Of a stretch of 64,000 bases of DNA, positions 26,468-34,464 are shown one piece after another. Position 1 is the stretch's first letter. Every line of letters begins with the position of its first letter. The notes under the pieces were generated by a model. That model was not told the origin of the DNA, did no database searches, and worked only from the letters and a program-made list of their open reading frames with translations. A program made the position numbers and the translations under genes. Location of the stretch: NCBI GenBank assembly GCA_009699865.1, contig WLNJ01000007.1, positions 1 to 64,000 of the forward strand. The letters run 5' to 3'. The DNA is from Actinomycetota bacterium (GTDB lineage: Bacteria; Actinomycetota; Thermoleophilia; Solirubrobacterales; Solirubrobacteraceae).

Positions 26468-27472
26468 CTAGAGGCCGCGCTGCACGAGCAGCTCGGCAAC
26501 CTGCACTGCGTTTGTGGCAGCACCCTTACGGAGGTTGTCGCCAACGATCCAGAGGTTGAGTGACCGCGGTGCGCTCTGATCCACGCGGATTCGCCCGACG
26601 AGCACTTCATCGCGGCCGCTTCCGTCAATGGCCATCGGGTAGACCCCAGCTGCCGGGTCGTCAGCCACGAGAACGCCAGGGGCGTTTGCGAGCAGTGCGC
26701 GGATCTCATCAGGACTGGCCTCCTGAGAGGTCTGGATATTGACCGACTCCGAGTGACCGTTCATTACTGGCACGCGGGCACAGGTGGCAGTAACAGGAAG
26801 GGCAGGAAGGCTCAAGATCTTGCGTGTCTCAGCCATCATCTTGCGTTCCTCCGTCGTGTAATCGTCCCCGTCCTGGAAGCTCTCAACTTGGGGGATCACA
26901 TTGAACGCAATCTGGTGGGGATAGACGGCGGCAGGTTCCACTGGCGCACCATCAAGTACCGCGCGGGCCTGCGACTCAAGCTCAGCAAGAGCTTTGACTC
27001 CGGTTCCGGAAACAGCCTGGTAGGTCGAGAAGATCACCCGGTCAAGACCAAAGCGATCAAGGATTGGCTTTAGGACAACCATTGCCTGCATGGTTGAGCA
27101 GTTGGGGTTGGCAACGATTCCCGAATGGCCCTCAACGGCTTCTGGGTTGACCTCTGGCACAACCAAAGGAACCTTTGGATCCATCCGCCAGTGGGATGAG
27201 TTATCGACAACAACAGCTCCGGCCTCCACAAACTTTGGCCCCCACTCGGCAGAGACCGTGGATCCAGCACTGAACAACGCGAGGTCAAAATTGGAGAGGT
27301 TGGCTAGCTCAAGGTCCTCAACGACTACGCCCTCAATCTCAGTGCCCGCGCTTCTGCTGCTCGCCAAGGCAGTGATGCTTGCCGCAGGGAAGGACCGCTC
27401 TCTCAGTAGGCGCAGGATCGTGCGGCCGACCGCTCCGGACCCACCCACGACTGCAACGCGCGGCTGGCTCAC
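26468..27472 (-). CDS. asd: Aspartate-semialdehyde dehydrogenase
   Basis: A 334-aa NADPH-dependent enzyme making aspartate semialdehyde from aspartyl phosphate, for lysine, threonine, methionine and diaminopimelate synthesis. The Rossmann loop VVGGSGAVGRTILRLL opens the protein. The catalytic Cys lies in VANPNCSTMQAMV, and a substrate-binding segment TCARVPVMNGHSESVN is present. Its start overlaps the lysC stop by 4 bp, so it is co-translated with aspartokinase. Confidence 0.97.
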   Translation of the reverse strand: MSQPRVAVVGGSGAVGRTILRLLRERSFPAASITALASSRSAGTEIEGVVVEDLELANLSNFDLALFSAGSTVSAEWGPKFVEAGAVVVDNSSHWRMDPKVPLVVPEVNPEAVEGHSGIVANPNCSTMQAMVVLKPILDRFGLDRVIFSTYQAVSGTGVKALAELESQARAVLDGAPVEPAAVYPHQIAFNVIPQVESFQDGDDYTTEERKMMAETRKILSLPALPVTATCARVPVMNGHSESVNIQTSQEASPDEIRALLANAPGVLVADDPAAGVYPMAIDGSGRDEVLVGRIRVDQSAPRSLNLWIVGDNLRKGAATNAVQVAELLVQRGL

Positions 27473-28731
27473 CTAGCGGCTCCGTGAGGCGTCTGCGCGC
27501 CGTCCTCATCATCACCAAGGTCAAACGCTGCGTGTAGCGCTCGGACGGCGTCAGCCACCCGATCTGCCGATACGACACAGGAAATCTTGATCGGCGATGT
27601 GGAGATCATCTCAATGTTGATCCCCTGCTCACCTAGCGTCCGGAAGACCGTCGCCGCAACGCCTGGGTTGGAACGCATCCCAGCGCCAACAACCGACACC
27701 TTGCCCATCTGCTCATCCCACGCGATCGATTGGATGCCTTGGGCCTCCATCAGGCCGTCAAGGGCCGCACGTGCGTCCCTGAGGTCCTCTGTGGCGACCG
27801 TGAAGCTCATGTCAGCGGCCTTGTCGTCCTCTGTCGGCTCGTTCTGGATGATCATGTCCACGTTCACTCCTGCGTCAGCGAGCGCGCCGAACACTGCTCC
27901 AGCTACACCTGGCGTATCGGGAACACCAGAGAGCGTGACTCTGGCCTCTTCAGTTGAGTGCGTTACAGCGGTGATTAGTGGGTGTTCCACGTTTTCCTCC
28001 TCATTGACGACGATTGTCCCATCGCCAGGGTCAAATGATGACCGGCAGTGGATCCGCACCCCATGGGTGCGTGCGTACTCGACCGACCTCAGCTGCAAAA
28101 CCTTCGCTCCAGAGGATGCCATCTCCAGCATCTCCTCGAAGGAAACAGTCCCAAGCTTCTTGGCATCGGGAACGATCCGCGGGTCAGCGCTGAAGACACC
28201 GGCGACATCAGTGTAGATCTCACAAACCGATGCGCCCAGGGCAGCGGCGACAGCAACGGCGGTGGTATCTGAGCCGCCCCGCCCGAGAGTCGTTACATCC
28301 TTCTCCGTTGAGACGCCTTGGAACCCAGCTACCAAGACCACTTGGCCGGCATCAAGAGCTTCGGTAATCCGGTCTGCTCGAACATCAAGAATGCGCGCCC
28401 GCGTGTGGGACGTGTCAGTAACAATCCCAGCCTGCGAACCCGTTAGGGAGATGGCGTCATAGCCAAGGTCCCTAATCGCCATGGCCGCCAGCGCGCACGA
28501 GATCCGCTCGCCCGTGGAAAGCAACATGTCCATCTCGCGTGGGTCTGGGGACTCCGATACCTCGGCAGCCATCTGGAGTAGCTCATCCGTGGTGTCTCCG
28601 CGTGCGGAAAGGACAGCAACGACGCGATCCCCGGCCTTGCGGCGATCCGCAATCCGAGCAGCGGCAGCCTTGATCCGCTGCGCGTCGGCAACGGAACTGC
28701 CCCCAAACTTCATAACGATTGTCTCTGCCAT
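27469..28731 (-). CDS. lysC: Aspartokinase
   Basis: A 420-aa kinase catalysing the first step of the aspartate family pathway. The kinase start MKFGGSSVADAQRIK and the GRGGSDTTAVAVAAAL segment are diagnostic. Two ACT domains occupy about residues 265-405 and usually mediate feedback inhibition by lysine/threonine. Whether it makes an internal beta-subunit start, as in Corynebacterium, is not visible. No lysine riboswitch is evident in the 65-bp upstream gap. Confidence 0.97.
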   Translation of the reverse strand: MAETIVMKFGGSSVADAQRIKAAAARIADRRKAGDRVVAVLSARGDTTDELLQMAAEVSESPDPREMDMLLSTGERISCALAAMAIRDLGYDAISLTGSQAGIVTDTSHTRARILDVRADRITEALDAGQVVLVAGFQGVSTEKDVTTLGRGGSDTTAVAVAAALGASVCEIYTDVAGVFSADPRIVPDAKKLGTVSFEEMLEMASSGAKVLQLRSVEYARTHGVRIHCRSSFDPGDGTIVVNEEENVEHPLITAVTHSTEEARVTLSGVPDTPGVAGAVFGALADAGVNVDMIIQNEPTEDDKAADMSFTVATEDLRDARAALDGLMEAQGIQSIAWDEQMGKVSVVGAGMRSNPGVAATVFRTLGEQGINIEMISTSPIKISCVVSADRVADAVRALHAAFDLGDDEDGAQTPHGAAR

Positions 28732-28796
28732 AGGAAGGGAGCGTACCCGTCACAGGGGCCTTTCCAGTCCCTCCGCGACGCTACGACCGGTGTCGG

Positions 28797-29402
28797 TCAG
28801 GGGTTGATGGAACGACGGCCCGACATTGCCCTGCCAAGGGTGAGCTCATCTGCGTACTCAAGGTCGGCTCCAACCGGCAGTCCGCTCGCCGGGCGGGTGA
28901 TGATCAGCGTCGGAGAAATCTCCCTCAACCCAGCCGCCATATGCAGCGCTGTGGCTTCTCCCGTCGTCGTCGGATTGGTGGCCAAGATCACCTCCGTCAC
29001 GGTTCCGGTCCGCACGCGTTCGTAGAGCTCAGCAATGTGGATGTCATCCTCATCAACTCCATCCATTGGAGAGAGCGCGCCACCGAGTACGTGGTAGCGC
29101 CCGCGGAACTCAGATGTGCGCTCGATCGGATGCACATCCTGTGACTGCTCCACAACACAGAGCAGCGCGTCGTCACGGCGGTCGTCCTGACAGATTGGGC
29201 ATCGCGGCCCTTCGGCAAGGTCAAAGCAGATCTCACACTCACCGATCTTCTCGCGCACCTCAACGATCGCGGCAGCGAGCGCCGCAGCTTGTTCTGGTGG
29301 CGCCCTGAGAACATGGAACGCGAGTCGCGTCGCTGTCCGGCCACCGACGCCGGGAAGCCGCGAAAACTCTGAGATCAGGCGTTGGATCGGAGGTGCGTAC
29401 AC
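28797..29402 (-). CDS. recR: Recombination mediator protein RecR
   Basis: A 201-aa protein of the RecFOR/RecR gap-repair pathway. It has the HhH region LPGVGGRTATRLAFHVL, the zinc finger CEICFDLAEGPRCPIC (four cysteines) and a Toprim domain beginning LLCVVEQSQDV. It lies 18 bp downstream of dnaX. The small DNA-binding gene ybaB/ebfC, usually between dnaX and recR, is not present. Confidence 0.96.
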   Translation of the reverse strand: MYAPPIQRLISEFSRLPGVGGRTATRLAFHVLRAPPEQAAALAAAIVEVREKIGECEICFDLAEGPRCPICQDDRRDDALLCVVEQSQDVHPIERTSEFRGRYHVLGGALSPMDGVDEDDIHIAELYERVRTGTVTEVILATNPTTTGEATALHMAAGLREISPTLIITRPASGLPVGADLEYADELTLGRAMSGRRSINP

Positions 29403-29420
29403 AGTCGCTCTACCCCTGCG

Positions 29421-31211
29421 TCAGGGACCGCTGGTCGCGCCGTCTGTGTCGGGACCGTCCACTGCTGACGGGCCCTCATCGCTCGGGGCGGACTCGGTGA
29501 CATCAGCGGGCTTATCGCCACTGACCTCCACCCCGCCAAACTCGTTGAGCAGGATGTCGGCCATCTCATCCCCGCTCAGTGCACGCTCCTGCGCGGCTGC
29601 TGTGGTCTCCATCGCCTCAGACAGCTCGTACTCGAGTTCCAGCCGGGCGCCGGTCAGGTCCGCTAGGGCCTGCATCACCGACTGGACATAGCGCTGGTCA
29701 GCAGCCTTGCGGCGGTGGAAGTCAGCGTCAATTGGGAACCCGACTGTTACACGACGCTCAACCAAACGAAGTGGGGTTGCTTGAGCCAGGATTGCGCTTA
29801 AGACGGGGCTTTCCTGAGCCATCTGCTCAACGACTTGCGGCCAGACGGCAAGTACTTCTTCAAAGGTTGGGACTGGTCCCGTATGGAGGCTCGGCGCTGG
29901 AGCTGCCTCCGCCATTTCAACGACAGGGTCCACCTGCGGGACGGCACTCAGAGCGGCCGACGCACCTGACCCGGTTGGGATCGAAGTCTCAAGGGGCGCT
30001 GATTGGACCACGGCCTGGGGAGCCTCGGGCGCCGGCGGGGTGGGCGCCACAGCTGGCGCCGCAACAACCTGCGGAGGCAGGGCTGGTGTTGGGGCTTTTC
30101 CGGCCGACATCGGCTTACCTCGGGAGGCAGCCTTGACCAGCAGCAGCTCAAGCCGGAGTCTGGCGTCGGCACCATCCTTGATTGCCCCGAAGGCCTCGGC
30201 GACGAGATCAAGGAACGTGACGATGCCGGCTCTGCCAAGTGCGTCAGCCTGCGCGGCAAGGCGGGCGTCGTACTCTGGTGTTGTTGCCAGTTCGGCAGGC
30301 ACCGAACCAGACAGGTCGGCGAGCAGAAGCGACCGCCCATGGCCCTCAAGGTCGTCGAGGAACCTGCGTACGTCACGGCCCGAGTCAGAGATCTTCGCCG
30401 CGGTGCGTACTGCTGCCGCTGGGTCAGAGGCTACGACTGCGTCAATCGCCTCAAACCTTAGGTCAGCGTCAACGACACCGAGAACAGCGAGGGCATCCTC
30501 GGTTGAAATGGCTCCCGACTCACCACCGGCATAGGTGACTAGCTGCTCGAGGGTCCCCAGGGCGTCACGGAACGACCCATCGGCTGACCTAGCAACGATC
30601 CTAAGTACCTCTGGGGGAGCGTCAATGCCCTCCGTCGCGGCTACCCGGGTGACGACCTCTTGCACCTCGACTACCGAAGGTCGCTGGAAGTCAAAGCGGT
30701 GGCACCGGTCAACGATCGTGGGGAGAATCTTCTTTGCCTCGGTGGTGGCCAGGACGAAAACAGTGTTTGGCGGTGGTTCCTCAAGTGTTTTGAGGAAAGC
30801 GTTCCAAGCTGCTGGCGAAAGCATGTGCGCCTCGTCCAGGATGTAGACCTTGTGACTTCCACTCATGGGGGCGAGTGCCACGCTGTCGCGCAGGTCGCGG
30901 ATGTCATCAACGCTGTTGTTGGAAGCGGCGTCCATTTCGACTACGTCAAGGGAGCTTCCCTGCGCTATCGCCTCACAGGCCGAACAGACTCCGCATGGCT
31001 CGGTGGTCGGTCCGTTCGCACAGTTCAGGGCTGCGGCGAGGATCTTGGCCATGCTCGTCTTGCCGGTACCTCGTGACCCAACGAACAAATAGGCGTGGTG
31101 AACGGCATTCCGGTCGATCGCATTGCGAAGCGTTCGGACAACGGCCTCCTGTCCGACTACGTCGGAGAAGGTTCGGGGGCGATGGCGGCGATATAGCGAC
31201 GGCGAGGACAC
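29421..31211 (-). CDS. dnaX: DNA polymerase III tau/gamma subunit
   Basis: The clamp-loader ATPase, 596 aa, starting with GTG. Walker A GSRGTGKTS lies at residues 45-53, the zinc cysteines are at 64, 73, 76 and 79, Walker B is DEAH and the sensor region is DRCHRFDFQRPS. Residues from about 375 form a Pro/Ala-rich linker. The C-terminal part contains FEEVLAVWPQVVEQMAQESPVLSAIL, the tau-specific domain that contacts the polymerase. No frameshift signal for a short gamma form was recognised. Confidence 0.96.
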   Translation of the reverse strand: MSSPSLYRRHRPRTFSDVVGQEAVVRTLRNAIDRNAVHHAYLFVGSRGTGKTSMAKILAAALNCANGPTTEPCGVCSACEAIAQGSSLDVVEMDAASNNSVDDIRDLRDSVALAPMSGSHKVYILDEAHMLSPAAWNAFLKTLEEPPPNTVFVLATTEAKKILPTIVDRCHRFDFQRPSVVEVQEVVTRVAATEGIDAPPEVLRIVARSADGSFRDALGTLEQLVTYAGGESGAISTEDALAVLGVVDADLRFEAIDAVVASDPAAAVRTAAKISDSGRDVRRFLDDLEGHGRSLLLADLSGSVPAELATTPEYDARLAAQADALGRAGIVTFLDLVAEAFGAIKDGADARLRLELLLVKAASRGKPMSAGKAPTPALPPQVVAAPAVAPTPPAPEAPQAVVQSAPLETSIPTGSGASAALSAVPQVDPVVEMAEAAPAPSLHTGPVPTFEEVLAVWPQVVEQMAQESPVLSAILAQATPLRLVERRVTVGFPIDADFHRRKAADQRYVQSVMQALADLTGARLELEYELSEAMETTAAAQERALSGDEMADILLNEFGGVEVSGDKPADVTESAPSDEGPSAVDGPDTDGATSGP

Positions 31212-31265
31212 TTCGCGTGACTCTATCGGCGGACTCGGCTATCGCCCACAGACACTCCTGCGGAC

Positions 31266-32192
31266 TCAGCGGAAGTGGTCGAGCGTGCCGCGCAGGCCGT
31301 CGCCAAGAGCAACCGTTGGCTGCCAGCCAAGGTCCTCAAGTGCGAGGCTTGGGTCCAAGACTGAGCGCCGAACCTCGCCCCCGCGAGCCGGCCGATAGTC
31401 AACCTCAAGGCCGCCATCAACCAAGCCATCGATCGCCGCGACAAGTTCGTTGATACTGGTCTCGAGCCCACTGCCAATGTTGCAGGCCCCATGGACTCGC
31501 GAATTGCCAGCTGCCAGCAATGCCGAAACAACATCGGATACCTCAACGAAGTCTCTGGTCTGCTCGCCATCCCCGTTGATGTGTGACATCTTCCCCAGCA
31601 GGGCGCGCTCGCAGAAGATCGCGACCACTCCCCCCTCTGAATGCGGGATCTGCCGCGGGCCGTAGACATTGGCCAACCGCAGGGTGTAGGTAGAGAGTCC
31701 GTGCAGGTCCGTGTACATAGAGACATAGGACTCAGCCGCAAACTTGCTCGCCCCGTAGGGACTCTCCGGCCTGATCAGAGCGGTCTCAGGGGTCGGATAG
31801 ACCCCAGCCTCTCCATACATGGCGCCACCCGTTGAGACATAGACAAGACGCTCAACCCCGCTCAGCCGAGCCGCCTCAAGCACTGAGATGGTCCCGAGGA
31901 CGTTGACCCGGGCGTCACGGTCTGGATCAGCAACAGAATCGCTCACCTGTGCCTGCGCTGCCAAGTGGAACACGGTGTCGGGGTTAGCTGCCTCGAATGC
32001 GCTGCGCACCGCAGCAGCATCGAACACGTCACAGGTCACAAGCTCAGCTCCTGAGGCAACCGCACCCGTCAGGTTTGCCTCGCGGCCAGTGGAGAGATCG
32101 TCAAGGACTGTCACGTCGCATCCGCCCACTATTAGGGCGTCAACAAGGTTTGACCCAACGAAGCCGGCGCCGCCGGTAACGAGTGCTCTCAC
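31266..32192 (-). CDS. NAD-dependent sugar-nucleotide epimerase/dehydratase (UDP-glucose 4-epimerase-like)
   Basis: An extended SDR of 308 aa. The NAD loop VTGGAGFVGSNLVDAL, LDDLSTGREANL, FHLAAQAQVSDSV and the catalytic YGASKFAAE are present, with the family segment ANVYGPRQ. This set matches the GalE-like branch, but the substrate cannot be fixed from sequence. It starts with GTG. It lies 54 bp upstream of dnaX in the same direction, and is divergent from the fatty-acid-hydroxylase gene. Confidence 0.9.
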   Translation of the reverse strand: MRALVTGGAGFVGSNLVDALIVGGCDVTVLDDLSTGREANLTGAVASGAELVTCDVFDAAAVRSAFEAANPDTVFHLAAQAQVSDSVADPDRDARVNVLGTISVLEAARLSGVERLVYVSTGGAMYGEAGVYPTPETALIRPESPYGASKFAAESYVSMYTDLHGLSTYTLRLANVYGPRQIPHSEGGVVAIFCERALLGKMSHINGDGEQTRDFVEVSDVVSALLAAGNSRVHGACNIGSGLETSINELVAAIDGLVDGGLEVDYRPARGGEVRRSVLDPSLALEDLGWQPTVALGDGLRGTLDHFR

Positions 32193-32247
32193 CAGTGGAA
32201 ATCTAGACCCTCAAGCCCGCGTGTGAGCGTTAGGCTTACCCGCGCCT

Positions 32248-32886
32248 ATGACCGAGCCTAGTTCCAGCCCTGCCAACTCAAGGAGTGATCTCCTCAGAGC
32301 GTCCCCGCGGATGTTCGACTCAGACCTGCTTGACAGGCTCTCGCGGGTGCACCCAGCGGTTGTCTTGGCGATCTTCGTTCCTACCGTTGCGCTCCTAACT
32401 GGACTGGGCGCGTCAGCCGTGGGAGCCGAGGCCGTCCTCTGGTTTGCCGGCGGTTGGCTGTTGTGGACTCTGACCGAATACTGGCTGCACCGGCTTGTTT
32501 TCCACTTCGACGCGGACAACCAGTGGGCTCACCGGTTCCACTTCATGATCCACGGGGTTCACCACGACCATCCCAATGACCCCCTCCGGCTTGTCATGCC
32601 ACCAGGGGCAAGCATCCCACTGGCGTCCCTGTTCCTGCTGGGCTTCTGGACTGCCCTCCCAGCTGGCGCATGGATGGCGTTTGGTGGTGGCTTCCTGACC
32701 GGGTATCTGGTCTACGACATGCTCCACTTCCACATGCACCATCATCGGCCGCGCACGCGAGTTGGACGGCTTCTGCGTGAGCTCCACATGCGCCATCACT
32801 TCCAGGATCACACGACAGGCTTTGGCGTCAGTGCGCCTTTCTGGGACTCGGTATTTGGAACCAAGCCCGCCTCACGCAGACCCTGA
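32248..32886 (+). CDS. Fatty-acid-hydroxylase (sterol desaturase) superfamily membrane protein
   Basis: A 212-aa di-iron membrane enzyme candidate. The histidine boxes are EYWLHRLVFH, HFMIHGVHHDH, HFHMHHHRP and HMRHHFQDH, the set needed for two non-haem irons, separated by four hydrophobic segments. The closest layout is fatty acid 2-hydroxylase, which hydroxylates lipid acyl chains. Substrate is inferred only. TAGGCT 11 nt before the ATG could be its -10 box. Confidence 0.87.
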   Translation: MTEPSSSPANSRSDLLRASPRMFDSDLLDRLSRVHPAVVLAIFVPTVALLTGLGASAVGAEAVLWFAGGWLLWTLTEYWLHRLVFHFDADNQWAHRFHFMIHGVHHDHPNDPLRLVMPPGASIPLASLFLLGFWTALPAGAWMAFGGGFLTGYLVYDMLHFHMHHHRPRTRVGRLLRELHMRHHFQDHTTGFGVSAPFWDSVFGTKPASRRP

Positions 32887-32916
32887 CCCCAGCGGCTCCC
32901 CTAGCACCCCAGAACG

Positions 32917-33036
32917 ACCGGGACCCGAACTCCGAGCACTGTGCTCGAAACCCGGGTCCGGTTTGGGAGGTCCGATGCCATCCCCCGACAGCATCGGCGC
33001 TGGTACCAACTCCATGAGAGAGCGGAGTTGGTACCA
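32917..33036. terminator. Array of three hairpins between convergent genes
   Basis: Three inverted repeats follow each other. The first is ACCGGGACCCG (32917-32927) with CGGGTCCGGT (32953-32962), enclosing CGAGCAC/GTGCTCG (32933-32947). The second is CCGATGC (32972-32978) with GCATCGG (32991-32997). The third is TGGTACCAACTCC (33001-33013) with GGAGTTGGTACCA (33024-33036), a perfect 13-bp arm. They probably form a two-way terminator of the hydroxylase gene and the secreted-protein gene, although three in a row is unusual. Confidence 0.6.
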
Positions 33037-33051
33037 AGTTGCCTGGCCTAA

Positions 33052-33858
33052 CTAGGAGGCGTGGTAAGTCTTCTTCTTGAGAACGTAAGGGCAACCGTGG
33101 GCGAGGGTGATTCCCTTGCCGCCCGGTGTGAGCTTGACCTTGGTCGAGCTTGCGACGCTCAGGTTGAATGGGACTCCCTGCTGACCCTCTCCATCGCTGA
33201 CATTGGCCATCAGCTTGGGAAGCTGAAGGAGTGCCTTGCATGGGTTGGCGTCGACATGGATGGTGCCCGTGATCTTGTTTCCGGCCTTGGCAGGAATGAT
33301 CTTCTTGCCGCTGTTGGCTGGGAACAGCTTGTCTGATGGGAACAGCTCAGTCAGAGCGACATAGTCACTACCTGGCTTAGCGAACAGACCTGAGACGGTG
33401 GCTGCTGAGTAGGCGTATGGCGATATGTCAGTCCCGGCTCCAGCGCGTGTGTAAAGCGAGGTGGCACTGGAAAGCGAGCAGCCAATTGCGTTACTTGGGA
33501 TCTCGCCATTGCAGCTGATCGTCTGGAACGAACTTGCTGCGGAGGACCCGTCTGGGTTCAGTACAAATGGCTCAGTGTCGAACCCAACAATGTTGCGTGT
33601 TACTGAGAAGATCGAGTATCCGTTGACTGCACCCGGGTAGGTAACTGTCTTGGTTACATCGGCTCCGTCTACATAAGTAGTGGTGAAGTCATTGCAGGTG
33701 ATTTCGTAGGTCAGCTCATAAGTGGAAACGTTTGTAACCGTCGCCTTACCTGAGCAGTCGGGTGCGTAGTTCTGGGCTGCAGCGGCCGGAGAGGCAGCTA
33801 CGACCAGACCGACGAGCAGGGCCGCCGTGGTAGTTGCGAATGTTGAGCGAAGTTGCAC
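33052..33858 (-). CDS. Secreted protein of unknown function, candidate Pho-regulon member
   Basis: A 268-aa protein with a clear signal peptide (hydrophobic stretch LLVGLVVAASPAAAA, cleavage near residue 28). The mature part is rich in Ser/Thr/Val and beta-strand-like, with six or more cysteines in pairs (PDCSGK, ITCND, SCNGE, GCSL, NPCK, HGCP), which suggests extracellular disulfides. No family is recognised. It follows the zinc-ribbon cluster, but an 11-bp-period TTCAC repeat upstream gives it a likely separate phosphate-controlled promoter. Confidence 0.75.
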   Translation of the reverse strand: MQLRSTFATTTAALLVGLVVAASPAAAAQNYAPDCSGKATVTNVSTYELTYEITCNDFTTTYVDGADVTKTVTYPGAVNGYSIFSVTRNIVGFDTEPFVLNPDGSSAASSFQTISCNGEIPSNAIGCSLSSATSLYTRAGAGTDISPYAYSAATVSGLFAKPGSDYVALTELFPSDKLFPANSGKKIIPAKAGNKITGTIHVDANPCKALLQLPKLMANVSDGEGQQGVPFNLSVASSTKVKLTPGGKGITLAHGCPYVLKKKTYHAS

Positions 33859-33908
33859 TTTTGTTACTCCTTGATCGAATGTGACTCATGGAACTGCGGA
33901 CGATCTGA

Positions 33909-33961
33909 AGTCTCGCGGGGAACTCCCCTCACGGTGTGAACCAGCCGTGACCCGCTGGTAA
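33909..33961 (-). promoter_or_regulatory. Candidate Pho box and -10 of the secreted-protein gene
   Basis: Read on the minus strand, GGTCACGGCTG and GTTCACACCGT are adjacent 11-bp units with TCAC at the same register (plus-strand GTGA at 33936 and 33947). A weaker unit with TTAC (plus-strand GTAA at 33958) precedes them. A GAGACT hexamer (33909-33914) lies 22 bp from the nearest core, the same distance as in the pstS and regulator promoters. Confidence 0.55.
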
Positions 33962-33972
33962 AAGAACCGAGC

Positions 33973-34419
33973 TCAGTGTTGGTGAGCTTCTGCCCCGTTC
34001 AAGGAGTGAGACGGTCCAGTGGGAGCGCCTGGTACAAGCAGGCGCTCGCCGCACTGCCAGCAGAATGTCGATCCGCGGGCATGGAGGGAGCCGCAGAAAC
34101 GGCAGGCCCCCGACGCTGCGGCGTCCTCGAGCCGAAGCAGTCTCTCTGCTTCGGCAAGTTCTGCGTCGACCTTCTGAAGCTCAGCAGCCCGGGCCGTGAC
34201 GACATCGAGACGGTAGTGGTCCCTAATGGCCATCTCGTAAACGACTCCGCCTATGTCGTACTGGATCTCGCCGAACTTCTGGGCAAGTTCGTCGCGCCGC
34301 TTGCGCAGCTCAACCATGCCAACGGTGGGTGTCGCCGCTGCTTCGCTTGCCTGCTGGATAGCGCGCTCGGCCGGCAGGCGCTTGCGGATTGAGTATGGAA
34401 GGCGGTTTGAAATGCTCAT
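33973..34419 (-). CDS. Coiled-coil zinc-ribbon protein
   Basis: A 148-aa cytoplasmic protein. Residues 35-100 are charged and helical (VELRKRRDELAQKFGEIQYD and AELQKVDAELAEAERLL), probably a coiled coil. A zinc ribbon follows with cysteines 106, 109, 120 and 123 (CRFCGS...FCWQCG). It is the last of the zinc-ribbon genes downstream of pstB, 45 bp after the phosphoesterase-like gene. Function unknown; possibly a structural or regulatory partner of the two membrane zinc-ribbon proteins (inference). Confidence 0.8.
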   Translation of the reverse strand: MSISNRLPYSIRKRLPAERAIQQASEAAATPTVGMVELRKRRDELAQKFGEIQYDIGGVVYEMAIRDHYRLDVVTARAAELQKVDAELAEAERLLRLEDAAASGACRFCGSLHARGSTFCWQCGERLLVPGAPTGPSHSLNGAEAHQH

Positions 34420-34464
34420 GGGTATCTCCTGTGGTGTGTTCGGGTGGGAAGGGTTGGGATTGGA

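Noticed and set aside
28732-28796. Lysine riboswitch or leader before lysC
   Set aside because: The gap is only 65 bp and lacks the length and paired elements of an L-box.
31212-31265. Signal recognition particle RNA near dnaX
   Set aside because: Only 54 bp are available and no SRP-RNA hairpin core was recognised.
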